DNA from: SLRI01 sp964576715
GTDB lineage: Bacteria; Pseudomonadota; Alphaproteobacteria; Geminicoccales; Geminicoccaceae
DNA length: 64,000 bases
Assembly (NCBI GenBank): GCA_964576715.1
Contig: CAZNWE010000006.1
Span: 1-64,000, forward strand
Reading direction: 5' to 3'
Part shown: piece by piece, positions 35,129 to 43,416 of the stretch
How the letters are laid out: every line of letters starts with the position of its first letter
Position numbering within the stretch: the stretch's first letter is position 1
Position numbers and translations under genes: made by a program
Notes under the pieces: model-generated
Databases searched by the model: none
What the model was told of the DNA's origin: nothing
Seen by the model: the letters and a program-made list of their open reading frames with translations, nothing else

Positions 35129-36082
35129 CTATTCGAGCTCGCGGCCCATATGCAGGTATTTCTCGCGCCGCCGGTGGCGGATGTCGGCGGGGCTGACGCC
35201 GTCCATGGCCTCGAGATGCCGCTCGATCGCATCCCCGACACTCTCGATCGTGGTCGACCGGCCGCGATGCGCCCCGCCCAACGGCTCGGCGATGATCTCG
35301 TCGATCAGCCCGAGTGCTAGCAGGTCCTGCGCCGTCAGCTTCAGGGCTTCGGCTGCGGTCTCCGCCTGGCTGGCATTGCGCCAGAGGATGGCGGCACAGC
35401 CCTCGGGCGAGATCACGGAATAGATGCTGTGCTCGAGCATCAAGACGCGGTCGGCGGTGGCAAGGGCGATGGCCCCGCCCGAGCCGCCCTCGCCGACAAT
35501 GACCGAGACGATCGGCACGGTGAGCTTGAGGCAGGTCTCGATCGACCGGGCGATGGCCTCGGCCTGGCCGCGCTCCTCGGCGCGGATGCCGGGATGGGCG
35601 CCTGGCGTGTCGACCAGCGTCACCACCGGCAGCTTGAACCGCTCGGCGAGCATCATCAGCCGCACCGCCTTGCGGTAGCCCTCGGGCCGGGCCATGCCGA
35701 AATTGTGGTGCACCCGGTCCTCGGTCTCGCGGCCCTTCTCGTGGCCCATCACGACCAGGGCCCGGCCGCGGAACCGGCCGAGCCCGCCCAGGATCGCATG
35801 GTCGTCACCGAAGCAGCGATCGCCGGCCAGGGGCGTGAAGTCGTCGATCAGCGCCTTGACGTAGTCGGTGAAGTGCGGCCGGTCGACATGCCGGGCGACT
35901 TGCGTCTTCTGCCAGGGCGTCAGCTTGCCATAGGTGTTGGAGAGCAGCTTCGCGGCCCGCCCTTCGAGCCGGGCGATCTCGTCCTCGAGATCGAGTTCGC
36001 TGCCGTCGGCGAGGTGCCGCAGTTCCTTGACCTTGCCTTCGAGCTCGGCGATCGGCTTCTCGAAGTCCAGCAGGCTGCTCAT
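35129..36082 (-). CDS. accA: Acetyl-CoA carboxylase carboxyltransferase alpha subunit
   Basis: 317 aa AccA, normal length. Carries the alpha subunit N-terminal helices (LLDFEKPIAELEGKVKELRHL), the RPHFTDYVKALIDDFTPLAGDR segment, the CoA/biotin-site block GRFRGRALVVMGHEKGRET, the conserved TPGAHPGIRAEERGQAEAIARS and GEGGSGGAIALATADRVLMLEHS, and ISPEGCAAILWR. It transfers the carboxyl group from carboxybiotin to acetyl-CoA for fatty acid synthesis. Followed closely upstream by the malyl-CoA lyase gene (25 bp). Confidence 0.96.
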   Translation of the reverse strand: MSSLLDFEKPIAELEGKVKELRHLADGSELDLEDEIARLEGRAAKLLSNTYGKLTPWQKTQVARHVDRPHFTDYVKALIDDFTPLAGDRCFGDDHAILGGLGRFRGRALVVMGHEKGRETEDRVHHNFGMARPEGYRKAVRLMMLAERFKLPVVTLVDTPGAHPGIRAEERGQAEAIARSIETCLKLTVPIVSVIVGEGGSGGAIALATADRVLMLEHSIYSVISPEGCAAILWRNASQAETAAEALKLTAQDLLALGLIDEIIAEPLGGAHRGRSTTIESVGDAIERHLEAMDGVSPADIRHRRREKYLHMGRELE

Positions 36083-36107
36083 GCGCCCCCCTCCACTGCC
36101 GCACCGC

Positions 36108-37085
36108 TCAGGCGGCGGCGATCTGCTCGGCCTTCTTGACCAGCCCCTCGGCCTGCTTGATCGAGGCGGCGTCGATCAGCCGACCGTCGAGCGACACGGC
36201 ACCCTGGCCTTCCCGGGTGGCCGCTGCCATGGCGTCGAGAATGCGCCGCGCCTTCTCCAGATCGGCCTCCGACGGGCTCATGAACCGATTGGCGAGGTCG
36301 ATCTGCTTGGGGTGGATCGCCCATTTGCCCTCGCAGCCGAGCACCGCCGCCCGGTTGGCGTGCGCCTTGAACCCCTCGGGATCGGAGAAGTCGCCGAACG
36401 GGCCGTCGATCGGCCGCAATCCCTTGGCCCGTGCGGCGACCACCAGCCGGGCGATGGCGTAGTGCCACATGTCGCCCCAGTGGAAGTCGCGCTCCCGGTC
36501 CTCCGGCCCGCCGGTCAGCACGCCGTAATCGGGGTTAGGGCCGCCGATCATGGTGGTCCGGGCGCGCGTCGAGGCGGCATAGTCGGCAACGCCGAAATGC
36601 AGCGATTCGTTGCGCTTGCTGGCCCCGGCGATGGCCTCGACATTGGCCATGCCCAAGGCCGTCTCGATCAAGAGCTCGAAGCCGAGGCGCTTGGTTCGGC
36701 CCATCGCGTTCTCGACCTGGGTGACCAGCATGTCGACCGCATAGACGTCGGCGGCTGTGCCGACCTTGGGGATCATGATCAGGTCGAGCCGGTCGCCGCC
36801 CTGCTCGATCACATCGACGACGTCACGGTACATGTAGTGGGTGTCGAGGCCGTTGATCCGCACCGAGACCGTCTTCGTGCCCCAGTCGACCTCCTGCAGC
36901 GCCTGGATGACGTTCTTCCGGGCCTGCACCTTCCGGTCCGGGGCGACGGCGTCCTCGAGATCGAGGAAGACGACGTCGGCGTGCGATGCAGCGGCCTTCT
37001 CGAACATGTGCGGGCTCGAGCCCGGCACCGCGAGCTCGGAGCGATTGAGCCTCGGGACTGCCTGCTCGACGATGGTGAAGCTCAT
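36108..37085 (-). CDS. mcl1: L-malyl-CoA/beta-methylmalyl-CoA lyase
   Basis: 325 aa HpcH/HpaI-family C-C lyase, very like Rhodobacter Mcl1: NRSELAVPGSSPHMFEKAAAS, DVVFLDLEDAVAPD (metal/CoA-binding Asp), VSVRINGLDTHYMYRDVVD, LIMIPKVGTAADVYAVD, FELLIETALGMANVE, and the CoA-binding PVDGPFGDFSDPEGF-type block followed by GKWAIHPKQIDLAN. It cleaves malyl-CoA to acetyl-CoA and glyoxylate and can condense propionyl-CoA with glyoxylate, as in the ethylmalonyl-CoA pathway or C1 serine cycle. The start overlaps the xerD stop by 4 nt. Confidence 0.9.
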   Translation of the reverse strand: MSFTIVEQAVPRLNRSELAVPGSSPHMFEKAAASHADVVFLDLEDAVAPDRKVQARKNVIQALQEVDWGTKTVSVRINGLDTHYMYRDVVDVIEQGGDRLDLIMIPKVGTAADVYAVDMLVTQVENAMGRTKRLGFELLIETALGMANVEAIAGASKRNESLHFGVADYAASTRARTTMIGGPNPDYGVLTGGPEDRERDFHWGDMWHYAIARLVVAARAKGLRPIDGPFGDFSDPEGFKAHANRAAVLGCEGKWAIHPKQIDLANRFMSPSEADLEKARRILDAMAAATREGQGAVSLDGRLIDAASIKQAEGLVKKAEQIAAA

Positions 37086-38050
37086 GACTGTCGTTTCCTT
37101 CCGGCAGGATCCGTTTTCTCGGGCATTTTGCTGCGATGCAGCATGCTCTGCCCCGGATCGCCACGCTGGGCAAGTGGGTGGTATGTCGCGACCACCGCCT
37201 CCAGACGCTCGGGCTGCAAATGCGTGTAGATCTGCGTCGTCGCGATGTCGGCATGGCCGAGCATCGCTTGGACGGTTCTGAGATCAGCGCCGTTCGCCAG
37301 GAGATGGCTGGCAAACGCGTGTCTTAGCACATGCGGGGACAAACGTAACGGATCGATGCCGGCTGCCGTCGCGAGATCGTGAAGCAGTTGCGCCACGCGC
37401 TGCCGGGTCAGATGCCCATGGCGGCCGCGCGACGGGAACAGCCAGGGCCGCTGCACCGGGGCGAGGTTCAGGGTGGCACGGTGCTCGAGCCAGCGGTCGA
37501 GCGCCCCCTGCGCGTGCCCGCCGATCGGCACCAGCCGTTCCTTGTCGCCCTTGCCGCGCACCCGCAGGCTGCGCCGGTCGGCAGCGATGGCGGCCAGCGG
37601 CAGGCCGACCAGTTCGCTGATCCGCAGCCCGCTCGCATAGAGCAGCTCCAAGATCGCCAGCAAGCGGTGGCCGTCGGCACCGGGTCGTGCCGCTGCCGCC
37701 TCGATCAGGCGGACGACCTCGGCCTCGCTGAGGTAGCGCGGCAGTCGGCGCTGCGGCCGCGGCCGGTCGAGATGCAAGGACGGATCGTCCGGCCGCACCC
37801 GCTCGAGGTAGAGAAAGCGGCAATACTGGCGCAGTGCCGAGAGCTTGCGCGCGATCGTCGCACTCTTCAGCCCCTGGCCGTCGAGCGCGGCGAGCCAGGC
37901 GCGCAGCTCTTCGCTGCTCGCCGCCTCGAGCGACCGCCCGCGGGCCTCGAGGAAGCCTGCGGCATCGGCGAGGTCACGGGCATAGGCGGCCAGCGTGTGG
38001 CGGCTGGCACCGCGCTCGACTGCGAGCATCTCGAGAAAGGGTTCGCGCAT
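37082..38050 (-). CDS. xerD: Tyrosine recombinase XerD
   Basis: 322 aa, the usual chromosome-dimer resolvase length. An N-terminal SAM-like domain (FLEMLAVERGASRHTLAAYARDL) is followed by the catalytic domain with Arg (YASGLRISELVGL), Lys (KGDKERLVPIGG), HxxR (PHVLRHAFASHLL), the second His (MLGHADIATTQIYTH) and the nucleophilic Tyr in IYTHLQPERL. It resembles XerD, and the neighbourhood (aroK, aroB, accA) is the usual one for xerD in alphaproteobacteria, not a mobile element. The 4-nt ATGA overlap couples it to mcl1 downstream. Confidence 0.92.
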   Translation of the reverse strand: MREPFLEMLAVERGASRHTLAAYARDLADAAGFLEARGRSLEAASSEELRAWLAALDGQGLKSATIARKLSALRQYCRFLYLERVRPDDPSLHLDRPRPQRRLPRYLSEAEVVRLIEAAAARPGADGHRLLAILELLYASGLRISELVGLPLAAIAADRRSLRVRGKGDKERLVPIGGHAQGALDRWLEHRATLNLAPVQRPWLFPSRGRHGHLTRQRVAQLLHDLATAAGIDPLRLSPHVLRHAFASHLLANGADLRTVQAMLGHADIATTQIYTHLQPERLEAVVATYHPLAQRGDPGQSMLHRSKMPEKTDPAGRKRQS

Positions 38051-38120
38051 TGGTGGAATAGCCTTGTTCCCGGCGCGGTCGGCAAGTCCCTGACGGGCAT
38101 AGCACGGCGACGGCGTCGGG

Positions 38121-38261
38121 TCAGCGCGGCAGCTGGGCGTCGGGAATCTCGACCTCGATCTGCTGGATCGGCGGCGGGCGGTCCCAGGTGGCGAGAAAGA
38201 TCACCCCGCCGAGCACGACGACGAAGAGCAGGAGCAAGAGGACGCGGCGGGCGGTGGACAT
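38121..38261 (-). CDS. Small single-span membrane protein
   Basis: 46 aa: a basic N-terminus (MSTARR), one helix (VLLLLLFVVVLGGVIFLATW) and a short tail ending IEVEIPDAQLPR. Small proteins of this form, with a final IPDxxxPR-like motif, are often found between xerD and aroK in Rhodospirillales, which supports a real conserved gene. Its role is unknown. The frame is open upstream to 38393 but only the last 46 codons look protein-like. It sits 70 bp before the start of xerD on the same strand. Confidence 0.65.
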   Translation of the reverse strand: MSTARRVLLLLLFVVVLGGVIFLATWDRPPPIQQIEVEIPDAQLPR

Positions 38262-38281
38262 GCGACGGGTGCGGCCTTCAT

Positions 38282-38305
38282 TGGGGGTTGGGGGTTGGGG
38301 GTTGG
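38282..38305 (+). repeat. G-rich 7-bp tandem repeat, possible G-quadruplex
   Basis: Three consecutive copies of TTGGGGG plus part of a fourth, in the divergent intergenic region between the small membrane protein gene and aroK. Three runs of five G and one of two G could fold as a quadruplex on the plus strand. It stands out from the surrounding mixed GC sequence. Function unknown. Confidence 0.55.
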
Positions 38306-38429
38306 CGGCGGCAGCCGGCGAGGTCGGTGACCGGCAACTGCGGTGTCGACCGGCTCGGCATGCTGGCCGGCCAAGAGCAGGCTTGCCGCCCAAAGACCGT
38401 CTCGCCTAGCTTGGTCGGGCACGAACGCG

Positions 38430-38458
38430 TTGACAGCTCTCTTACCCCTTGCAACTCC
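38430..38458 (+). promoter_or_regulatory. Candidate aroK promoter (-35 element)
   Basis: A perfect TTGACA at 38430-38435, about 50 bp before the aroK ATG at 38486. The -10 region around 38453 (AACTCC) is poor, so only the -35 element is convincing. Confidence 0.3.
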
Positions 38459-38485
38459 GGGTTTCAACGGCAGGCCCTTTGTATC

Positions 38486-39103
38486 ATGTCCTCGTCTCCC
38501 TCGAAGGATGCTTCGCGACCGCTCAGCGTCGTCGGCGCCACACCCGTCCCGACCACCGGCCGGTGGCAGCTCGCCCGCCCGGTCGTGCTCGTCGGCCTGA
38601 TGGGCGCCGGCAAGACCGCCGTCGGGCGCCAGCTTGCGGCGTTGCTCGACGTCGGCTTCGTCGACGCCGACGAGGCCATCGTCGAGGCCGCGAGCATGAG
38701 CATCCCGGACATCTTCGAGGTCTATGGCGAAGCGGCGTTCCGCGATCTCGAGCGACGGGTTATCGCCCGGCTGATCGACGCGACGCCGGGTGTGCTGGCC
38801 CTCGGTGGCGGCGCCTTCGTCGATCCGAGGACCCGCGAGAAGCTGGCCGCGCGCACCGTGACCATCTGGCTCAAGGCCGATCTCGAGACGCTGGTCGCCC
38901 GGACCGCGCGCAAGCGGACCAGCCGGCCGCTCCTCCTGCAGGGCGAGCCGCGCGAGATCCTGGCCGACCTGATGGCCAGGCGCTACCCGATCTACGCGCT
39001 CGCCGACCACACCGTGGTCACCGGCGACCAGCCGCTCGAACAGGTGGCCGGGGCGCTCGAGACCCTGCTCGTCGATGCGGGGCTGCTGCGCCATGTCGAC
39101 TGA
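38486..39103 (+). CDS. aroK: Shikimate kinase
   Basis: 205 aa. P-loop GLMGAGKT (residues 37-44), the shikimate-binding Asp motif VDADEAIVEAASMSIPDIF, the GGG loop LALGGGAFVD and the lid Arg (RKRTSRPLLL). It phosphorylates shikimate in aromatic amino-acid synthesis. About 30 non-conserved residues precede the core, as often in alphaproteobacteria. The start at 38486 is the first good ATG. It overlaps aroB by 11 nt, the common aroK-aroB order. Confidence 0.93.
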   Translation: MSSSPSKDASRPLSVVGATPVPTTGRWQLARPVVLVGLMGAGKTAVGRQLAALLDVGFVDADEAIVEAASMSIPDIFEVYGEAAFRDLERRVIARLIDATPGVLALGGGAFVDPRTREKLAARTVTIWLKADLETLVARTARKRTSRPLLLQGEPREILADLMARRYPIYALADHTVVTGDQPLEQVAGALETLLVDAGLLRHVD

Positions 39104-40232
39104 CGCACGCGCGGCGGCCATGGCCACGGCACCGCTCGAGGTCCGGCTCGGCGAGCGCCACTACGCGGTCCACGTCGCGATCGGCCTGCTCGAGCGCGCC
39201 GGCTCGCTCCTCGCACCGCTGCTGCCCCGGCCGCTGGTGCTGCTCGTCACCGACACGCATGTGGCGCTGACCCCGCATCTGGCGCGGCTCGAGGCGTCGC
39301 TCGCCGCGGCCGACATCGAGGTCCGGCGGTTCGTCGTCGTCCCTGGCGAGGGCAGCAAGAGCCTGCCCGGCTACGCCCGGCTGGTCGAGGCGATGCTGGC
39401 GACCGGCATCGATCGCAAGACCACGGTGCTGGCCATGGGTGGCGGGGTGGTCGGCGACCTCGCCGGGTTCGCCGCCGCGACCTTGCTCAGGGGCCTACCC
39501 TTCGTGCAGGTGCCGACCAGCCTGCTGGCACAAGTCGACAGCTCGGTCGGCGGCAAGACCGGGATCAACTCGGCGCACGGCAAGAACCTGATTGGCGCCT
39601 TCCACCAGCCGGCGGCGGTGCTGATCGATGTGGCGGTGCTCGACCAGCTGCCGCAGCGCGAGCTCAAGGCCGGCTACGCCGAGGTGATCAAGCACGCCTG
39701 CCTTGCCGATGCCGACTACTTCGCCTGGCTCGAACGGCATGCCGCAGCCCTGCTCGACGGTGACGCGGAGCTGCGGACGCAGGCGATCCGCTGGTCGGTG
39801 GCGATCAAGGCCGCCGTGGTCGCCGAGGACGAGCGCGAGACCACCGGGCGGCGGGCACTCTTGAACTTCGGCCACACCTTCGCCCACGCCTACGAAGCCA
39901 TGACCGGCTATGGTGACCGACTCTTGCACGGCGAGGCGGTCGCACTCGGCATGGTCAAGGCGGCCCGGCTCGCGGCGGCGGCGGGCCTGGCACCGGCGGC
40001 CGATGCGGCGCGGCTCGAAGCACATCTCGACGGGCTCGGCATCGCCACCGAGCCGCACCGGCTGCTCAACCATGGTTTCCCCGTGGATGCGGTGCTCGAG
40101 GCCATGACCCGGGACAAGAAGGCCGAGGCCGGGGCGCTGCGCTTCGTGCTTTGGCGGGGCATCGGCGAGGCGTTCCTGAGCGGCGGGGTCGAGCCGTCCA
40201 CCTTGCGCGCGATCCTCGCGGCCGACGCCTGA
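39093..40232 (+). CDS. aroB: 3-dehydroquinate synthase
   Basis: 379 aa AroB. Signature segments are MGGGVVGDLAGFAAATLLRGLPFVQVPTSLLAQVDSSVGGKTGIN, with NAD, Zn and substrate contacts, and HGKNLIGAFHQP. The metal-binding Glu and His lie in LKAGYAEVIKHACL and NFGHTFAHAYE, with LHGEAVALGMVKA following. It makes dehydroquinate from DAHP, the second shikimate step. The ATG at 39093 overlaps aroK; ATG 39120 is a possible alternative start nearer to the conserved part. Confidence 0.95.
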   Translation: MSTDARAAAMATAPLEVRLGERHYAVHVAIGLLERAGSLLAPLLPRPLVLLVTDTHVALTPHLARLEASLAAADIEVRRFVVVPGEGSKSLPGYARLVEAMLATGIDRKTTVLAMGGGVVGDLAGFAAATLLRGLPFVQVPTSLLAQVDSSVGGKTGINSAHGKNLIGAFHQPAAVLIDVAVLDQLPQRELKAGYAEVIKHACLADADYFAWLERHAAALLDGDAELRTQAIRWSVAIKAAVVAEDERETTGRRALLNFGHTFAHAYEAMTGYGDRLLHGEAVALGMVKAARLAAAAGLAPAADAARLEAHLDGLGIATEPHRLLNHGFPVDAVLEAMTRDKKAEAGALRFVLWRGIGEAFLSGGVEPSTLRAILAADA

Positions 40233-40402
40233 GCGGCCATCGAACCGTCGCCCGACTGCCACAGTTCCCCGCGAATGACGGGCAGCCGCGTCTCGGGAAT
40301 AGGCGGTCTATTGTCCTCGCGGTTGCCTTGAGGTTGTTTCCCGCTGAAGAAAGCACAATCGGCGGTAAAAATGCCGGTCGGTTCGAGACGCGGGAGGGCG
40401 GA

Positions 40403-41737
40403 ATGCGACTGACCTCTGTGCTGACAGTGGCCAGCCTGACGATGACCCCGGCGGTCGCCCATGCCGCGGGCTTCGCGATCAAGCAGCAATCGGCGACCGC
40501 GCAGGGCAACGCCTTCGCCGGGGCGACCGCCGGGGCGGAGAGCCCGTCCTACATGTTCTTCAACCCGGCCGCCCTCGGCCGTTTCGACCAATCGAGCGTG
40601 CAGCTCGAGGCCAGCGCCATCTTCACGGCGCTGCGGCTGCGCGATTCGGAGGCGTCGACCACCGCCGGCGTGCCGATCGACGGCGCCACCCGCGAGGACG
40701 ACAACTCGAACGACGCGGTGCTGCCGTCGTTCTATGGGGTGCTGGTGCCCGAGGAGAGCGACTTTCGCTTCGGCCTCGGCATCAACGTGCCGTTCGGGCT
40801 CGGCACCGAGTACCCGAGCGGCTGGGTCGGCCGCTACCACACGCAAAAATCGAACCTGCTCACCGTCAACATCAATCCGGTCATGGCCTACAAGGCGACC
40901 CGCTGGCTCACCGTCGCCGCCGGCTTGCAGCTGCAATGGGCCGAGGCCGAGCTCGAGAATGCGATCGACTTCGGCACGCTCGGTGCTGGTGCCGGCATTC
41001 CTGGAGCGGCGCCGACCCAACAGGACGGCAGCGCCAAGGTCGAGGGGGACGGCTGGGGATACGGCTTCAATCTGGGGGTCCTGGCCGAGCCGCGCCAAGG
41101 GACCCGGCTCGGTGCTGCGTTCCGCTCGAAGATCGATACCCAGCTCAACGGCAATTCCCGCTTCGAGCTCGACGATGCGGGCATCGGCGCCGCCATTCGT
41201 GCTGGCACGGGCGCCTTTCGCAACGTCGACGCGGAGACCGAAGTCAATCTCCCGCCGATGGTCAATTTCGGCGTCCACCAGGACATCGGCGACCGCTTCG
41301 CCGTCATGGCCGAGGCGCAGTGGACCGGCTGGAGCACCTTCAACGACCTGGTCATCGAATTCGACAACCCGGCCCAGCCCGACAACGTCACCCAGTTCGA
41401 CTGGGAAGATGCCTGGTTCTTCGCCGTGGGCGGGACCTGGAAACCCACCGCGCGACTGACCTTCCGGGTGGGGGCCGCCTATGACGAGACGCCGACCAGG
41501 AATCGCTACCGCACCCCGCGCATCCCCGACAGCGACCGCTACTGGCTCGCCGCCGGCATCGGCTACGCGGTCACCGACCGGTTGTCTTTCGATCTCGCCT
41601 ACACGCATGTCTTCTTCGACGACGCGCATGTCCGCCTCGATGGCACGGACGAGGGCAACGCGCTGCGCGGCAATCTCGATGCCGACTATCGCAACGCCAT
41701 CGACATTGTCACCCTGGCGGCCAAGTGGCGTTTCTAA
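40403..41737 (+). CDS. FadL/OmpP1-type outer membrane transporter
   Basis: 444 aa. A signal peptide (residues 1-20, ending VAHAAG) is followed by the FadL hallmark N-terminal hatch: GFAIKQQSATAQGNAFAGATAGAESPSYMFFNPAAL. The rest shows amphipathic beta strands (FRFGLGINVPFGLGTEYPSGWVGRYH, KATRWLTVAAGLQLQW) and a terminal aromatic, ending LAAKWRF, as needed for outer-membrane assembly. Takes up hydrophobic compounds such as long-chain fatty acids or aromatics. GGGAGGGCGG lies just before the ATG. It is monocistronic, with the nearest neighbour aqpZ 184 bp later. Confidence 0.9.
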   Translation: MRLTSVLTVASLTMTPAVAHAAGFAIKQQSATAQGNAFAGATAGAESPSYMFFNPAALGRFDQSSVQLEASAIFTALRLRDSEASTTAGVPIDGATREDDNSNDAVLPSFYGVLVPEESDFRFGLGINVPFGLGTEYPSGWVGRYHTQKSNLLTVNINPVMAYKATRWLTVAAGLQLQWAEAELENAIDFGTLGAGAGIPGAAPTQQDGSAKVEGDGWGYGFNLGVLAEPRQGTRLGAAFRSKIDTQLNGNSRFELDDAGIGAAIRAGTGAFRNVDAETEVNLPPMVNFGVHQDIGDRFAVMAEAQWTGWSTFNDLVIEFDNPAQPDNVTQFDWEDAWFFAVGGTWKPTARLTFRVGAAYDETPTRNRYRTPRIPDSDRYWLAAGIGYAVTDRLSFDLAYTHVFFDDAHVRLDGTDEGNALRGNLDADYRNAIDIVTLAAKWRF

Positions 41738-41921
41738 TGCGAGCCGGTCTTTGCCAGTCGATAGTAAGATGGCTGTCGAATTGATTGCCATAAAGTAGAA
41801 AAAGACCCGCCAAATTCGCCGTCTTTCGACTTGCCAGTATTGGGGTCCAGCCTTAAGCCAACGATCGATGAAGCGCACCTGCGGCAGCCGCACCGCCCCC
41901 TGATCCTTGGAGCATCGCATC

Positions 41922-42656
41922 ATGCAGAAGGCACTGGCAGCCGAAGGCTTCGGCACGTTCTGGCTGGTCTTTGGCGGCTGCGGCTCGGCGATCTTCGCCG
42001 CCGCCTTTCCCGAGGTCGGCATCGGTCTGCTCGGCGTTTCGCTCGCCTTCGGCCTCAGCGTGCTCACCATGGTCTACACCGTCGGTCATATCTCCGGCGG
42101 CCATTTCAACCCCGCGGTTTCCCTCGGCCTCTTCGTGGCCGGCCGGTTCGAGCGCGCCAAGCTCCTGCCCTATGTCGGCGCCCAGCTGGTCGGTGGCGTG
42201 GTCGCGGCCCTGGTTCTCTACGTGGTCCTCATCGGCAAGGCCGACTTCACCGGCGTCGGCGGCTTCGCCGCCAATGGCTACGGCGCGCTATCACCGGGCG
42301 GCTTCGGCGTAGGCTCGGCCTTGATCATCGAGGTGCTGATGACGTTCTTCTTCCTCGTCATCATCATCGGTGCGACCAGCCCGAAGGCACCGGCCGGCTT
42401 CGCGCCGATCGCCATCGGGCTCGCCTTGACCCTGATTCACCTGGTCAGCATCCCGATCACCAATACCTCGGTCAATCCGGCCAGGAGCACCAGCCAGGCG
42501 CTGTTCGCCGGTGGTGGCTACATCGCCCAGCTCTGGCTCTTCTGGCTGGCGCCCTTGGCCGGCGCGGCGCTCGCCGGGATCGTTGCGAAGTGGCTCCAGT
42601 CTTCCGAGGAGACGACGACCGCCCCCTCGGTGCCGCCGACCGCCGCCGCCAGCTGA
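41922..42656 (+). CDS. aqpZ: Aquaporin Z
   Basis: 244 aa water channel with six helices and both NPA loops (GGHFNPAVS and TSVNPARS). The water-selective filter residues of E. coli AqpZ are all present in alignment: Phe (LAFGLSVLTM), His (LTLIHLVSIP), Thr (PITNTS) and Arg (NPARS). It is therefore a water channel and not a glycerol facilitator. TTGGAG at 41907-41912 is the ribosome site, so ATG 41922 is preferred over the upstream TTG. The tail is Pro/Thr/Ala-rich. Preceded by an AT-richer 180-bp gap. Confidence 0.95.
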   Translation: MQKALAAEGFGTFWLVFGGCGSAIFAAAFPEVGIGLLGVSLAFGLSVLTMVYTVGHISGGHFNPAVSLGLFVAGRFERAKLLPYVGAQLVGGVVAALVLYVVLIGKADFTGVGGFAANGYGALSPGGFGVGSALIIEVLMTFFFLVIIIGATSPKAPAGFAPIAIGLALTLIHLVSIPITNTSVNPARSTSQALFAGGGYIAQLWLFWLAPLAGAALAGIVAKWLQSSEETTTAPSVPPTAAAS

Positions 42657-42873
42657 GCGCGAGCTCAAACGCACGGCCGGCAACGGCGGCCCGGCCCCTG
42701 GACGGTGACTTGCACAGCCTTTGAGCTCCTAGTCCTCGCCCGGCGCTACCGTCGGCCACCCGCGGTCCTGAATCTTGGCCAACGCTTCGCCGACGCGCTC
42801 GCCGGGCGGCTCGGGCTAACACCTATCTTCAGGGTAGCGCCCACAGCCTGACCGACCGCGAGCCGGTCGTCAT

Positions 42874-43416
42874 CTAGTTCTGCTCGTGCTCCCTCAAGCG
42901 CGGCAGCAGCTCGGCGAAGTTGCAGGGCTTGTGGCGGATGTCGAGCTGTGGCTCCAGGATGCCGTCCCAGGCATCGCGACAGGCGCCGGGCGAGCCGGGC
43001 ACGACGAAGATGTAGGTGCCCTGGGCGACCCCGGCATCGGCGCGCGATTGCAGCGTCGAGGTGCCGATCTTCTCGTAGGATTGCCAGCGGAAGAGCTCGC
43101 CGAAGCCGGGGACGTGCTTCTCCATCACCGCATGCAGCGCCTCGGGCGTGACGTCGCGGCCGGTCACCCCGGTGCCGCCCGTCGTGATCACCACCTCGAC
43201 CTCGGGATCGGCTATCCAGGCGCGCAGCTGCGCTTCGATCAGCGCCTGCTCGTCCTTGACGAGCCGCCGATCGGCGAGCTGATGGCCAGCCGCCTGCAGC
43301 CGCTCGACCAGCAGGTCACCAGAGCGGTCGGTCGCCAGATCGCGGCTGTCCGAGACGGTCAGCACGGCGATCCGCAACGGCTGAAACGGCAGGCTCGGGT
43401 CAATCCGCCCGGGCAT
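42874..43416 (-). CDS. moaB: Molybdenum cofactor biosynthesis protein B
   Basis: 180 aa MoaB/Mog-type molybdopterin adenylyltransferase. The MPT-binding motif GGTGVTGRDVTPEAL, the N-terminal LRIAVLTVSDSRD strand and the C-terminal PGSPGACRDAWDGILEPQL block with nearby residues define the family. It activates molybdopterin before molybdate insertion. It follows the lytic transglycosylase with a 17-nt overlap of coding ends on the same strand. The order UDG, transglycosylase, moaB is common in Rhodospirillales. Confidence 0.93.
   Translation of the reverse strand: MPGRIDPSLPFQPLRIAVLTVSDSRDLATDRSGDLLVERLQAAGHQLADRRLVKDEQALIEAQLRAWIADPEVEVVITTGGTGVTGRDVTPEALHAVMEKHVPGFGELFRWQSYEKIGTSTLQSRADAGVAQGTYIFVVPGSPGACRDAWDGILEPQLDIRHKPCNFAELLPRLREHEQN

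Noticed and set aside
37082..38050. XerD as integrase of a genomic island
   Set aside because: Sequence and neighbourhood are those of housekeeping xerD; no attachment repeats or phage genes are present.
42657..42873. Possible small gene between aqpZ and moaB
   Set aside because: Short frames end in protein-like fragments (QGSAHSLTDREPVVI) but have no start, ribosome site or family match.
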